From Bacteroidales bacterium (GTDB lineage Bacteria; Bacteroidota; Bacteroidia; Bacteroidales; Marinilabiliaceae), in assembly GCA_004552385.1 (NCBI GenBank), contig SFOL01000094.1, positions 1 through 6,908 on the forward strand: 6,908 nucleotides of DNA, read 5' to 3'. Both the position numbers and the translations under genes were made by a program. The notes under the pieces are model-generated. The model made no database searches and was not told where the DNA came from. It saw only the letters and a list, made by a program, of their open reading frames with translations. Below, piece after piece: positions 6,756 to 6,908 of this stretch (positions within the stretch are counted from its first letter, which is position 1; each line of letters starts with the position of its first letter).

Positions 6756-6803
6756 CTCAGCGCCCGCCTCCCAAACGTGGAGGCGGGCGCTGAGTTCGTT
6801 TTT
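6756..6803 (+). terminator. Strong intrinsic terminator after the operon
   Basis: A perfect 16-base-pair, very GC-rich stem (6756-6771 with 6779-6794) encloses a 7-base loop and is followed by TTCGTTTTT on the + strand. It begins about 40 bases after the susB stop codon. The opposite strand has no T run after the stem, so it acts for the + strand only. It marks the end of the symporter-susA-susB transcript. Confidence 0.88.
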
Positions 6804-6908
6804 CACCACAACATATACTAACGTGAGTTCGATGTATTCAGAAAAATGCGAACAGGGGTAGCAGGCTTACCTTCTGAGGCTCAGTGAATCTATTGTACGA
6901 AACCACAT
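6804..6908. other. Tail of the window with no identified gene
   Basis: These 105 bases hold only short frames. A minus-strand frame enters from the right edge and ends at a TGA at 6838-6840 after 22 codons (ending LLPLFAFF), and another ends at 6867. Either could be the last codons of a gene beyond the window, but nothing identifies them. CTGAGGCTCAG (6874-6884) is a small palindrome, and TGAGTTCG at 6824-6831 repeats the end of the terminator stem (6791-6798). Confidence 0.35.

Noticed and set aside
6838..6906. Minus-strand frame entering from the right edge as the end of a convergent gene
   Set aside because: Only 22 codons are visible with no recognisable motif, and another frame is equally open nearby; recorded only as an unassigned tail.

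Overview
This window looks like a chromosomal piece of a Bacteroidales bacterium, most likely Prevotella or a close relative. The evidence is the close match of two genes to susA and susB of Bacteroides thetaiotaomicron, start sites preceded by A-rich stretches rather than a strong Shine-Dalgarno, and a Bacteroidetes-type promoter element (TAnnTTTG). The genus is an inference. The right-hand 5.5 kb is clearly GC-richer than the first ~840 bases, which suggests that the left edge has a different history.

Layout: (1) 1-684, minus strand: the C-terminal part of a YhcG/DUF1016-family PDDEXK nuclease. It runs off the left edge and lacks its usual N-terminus, so it is probably a relic. (2) ~688-1250: about 560 bases without a convincing gene. 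The right part is purine-rich on the + strand and holds two LacI-family-like palindromes, a candidate promoter and a 20-bp palindrome over its -7 element. (3) 1251-2567: an MFS sugar:cation symporter of the GPH/SLC45 type. (4) 2601-4466: a secreted GH13 neopullulanase/cyclomaltodextrinase (SusA-like). (5) 4530-6716: a GH97 alpha-glucosidase (SusB-like) with a lipobox. (6) 6756-6803: a strong intrinsic terminator. The last ~105 bases hold nothing I can identify.

Genes 3-5 run in one direction with gaps of 33 and 63 bases, one candidate promoter before them and one terminator after them, so they are probably one operon for starch or maltooligosaccharide use. The likely flow is: maltooligosaccharides that have reached the periplasm are shortened by the GH13 enzyme, glucose is released from their non-reducing ends by the GH97 enzyme, and maltose, short oligosaccharides or glucose enter the cytoplasm through the symporter. 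No SusC/SusD outer-membrane pair, SusE/F or SusR-type regulator is present, and the terminator closes the unit after susB.

I found no CRISPR array, rRNA, tRNA or intact mobile element, and no wholly new system. The points most worth checking are the palindromes upstream of the operon, the lipoprotein signal on the SusB homologue, the strong preference for ATA isoleucine codons in the first two operon genes, and the truncated YhcG gene.
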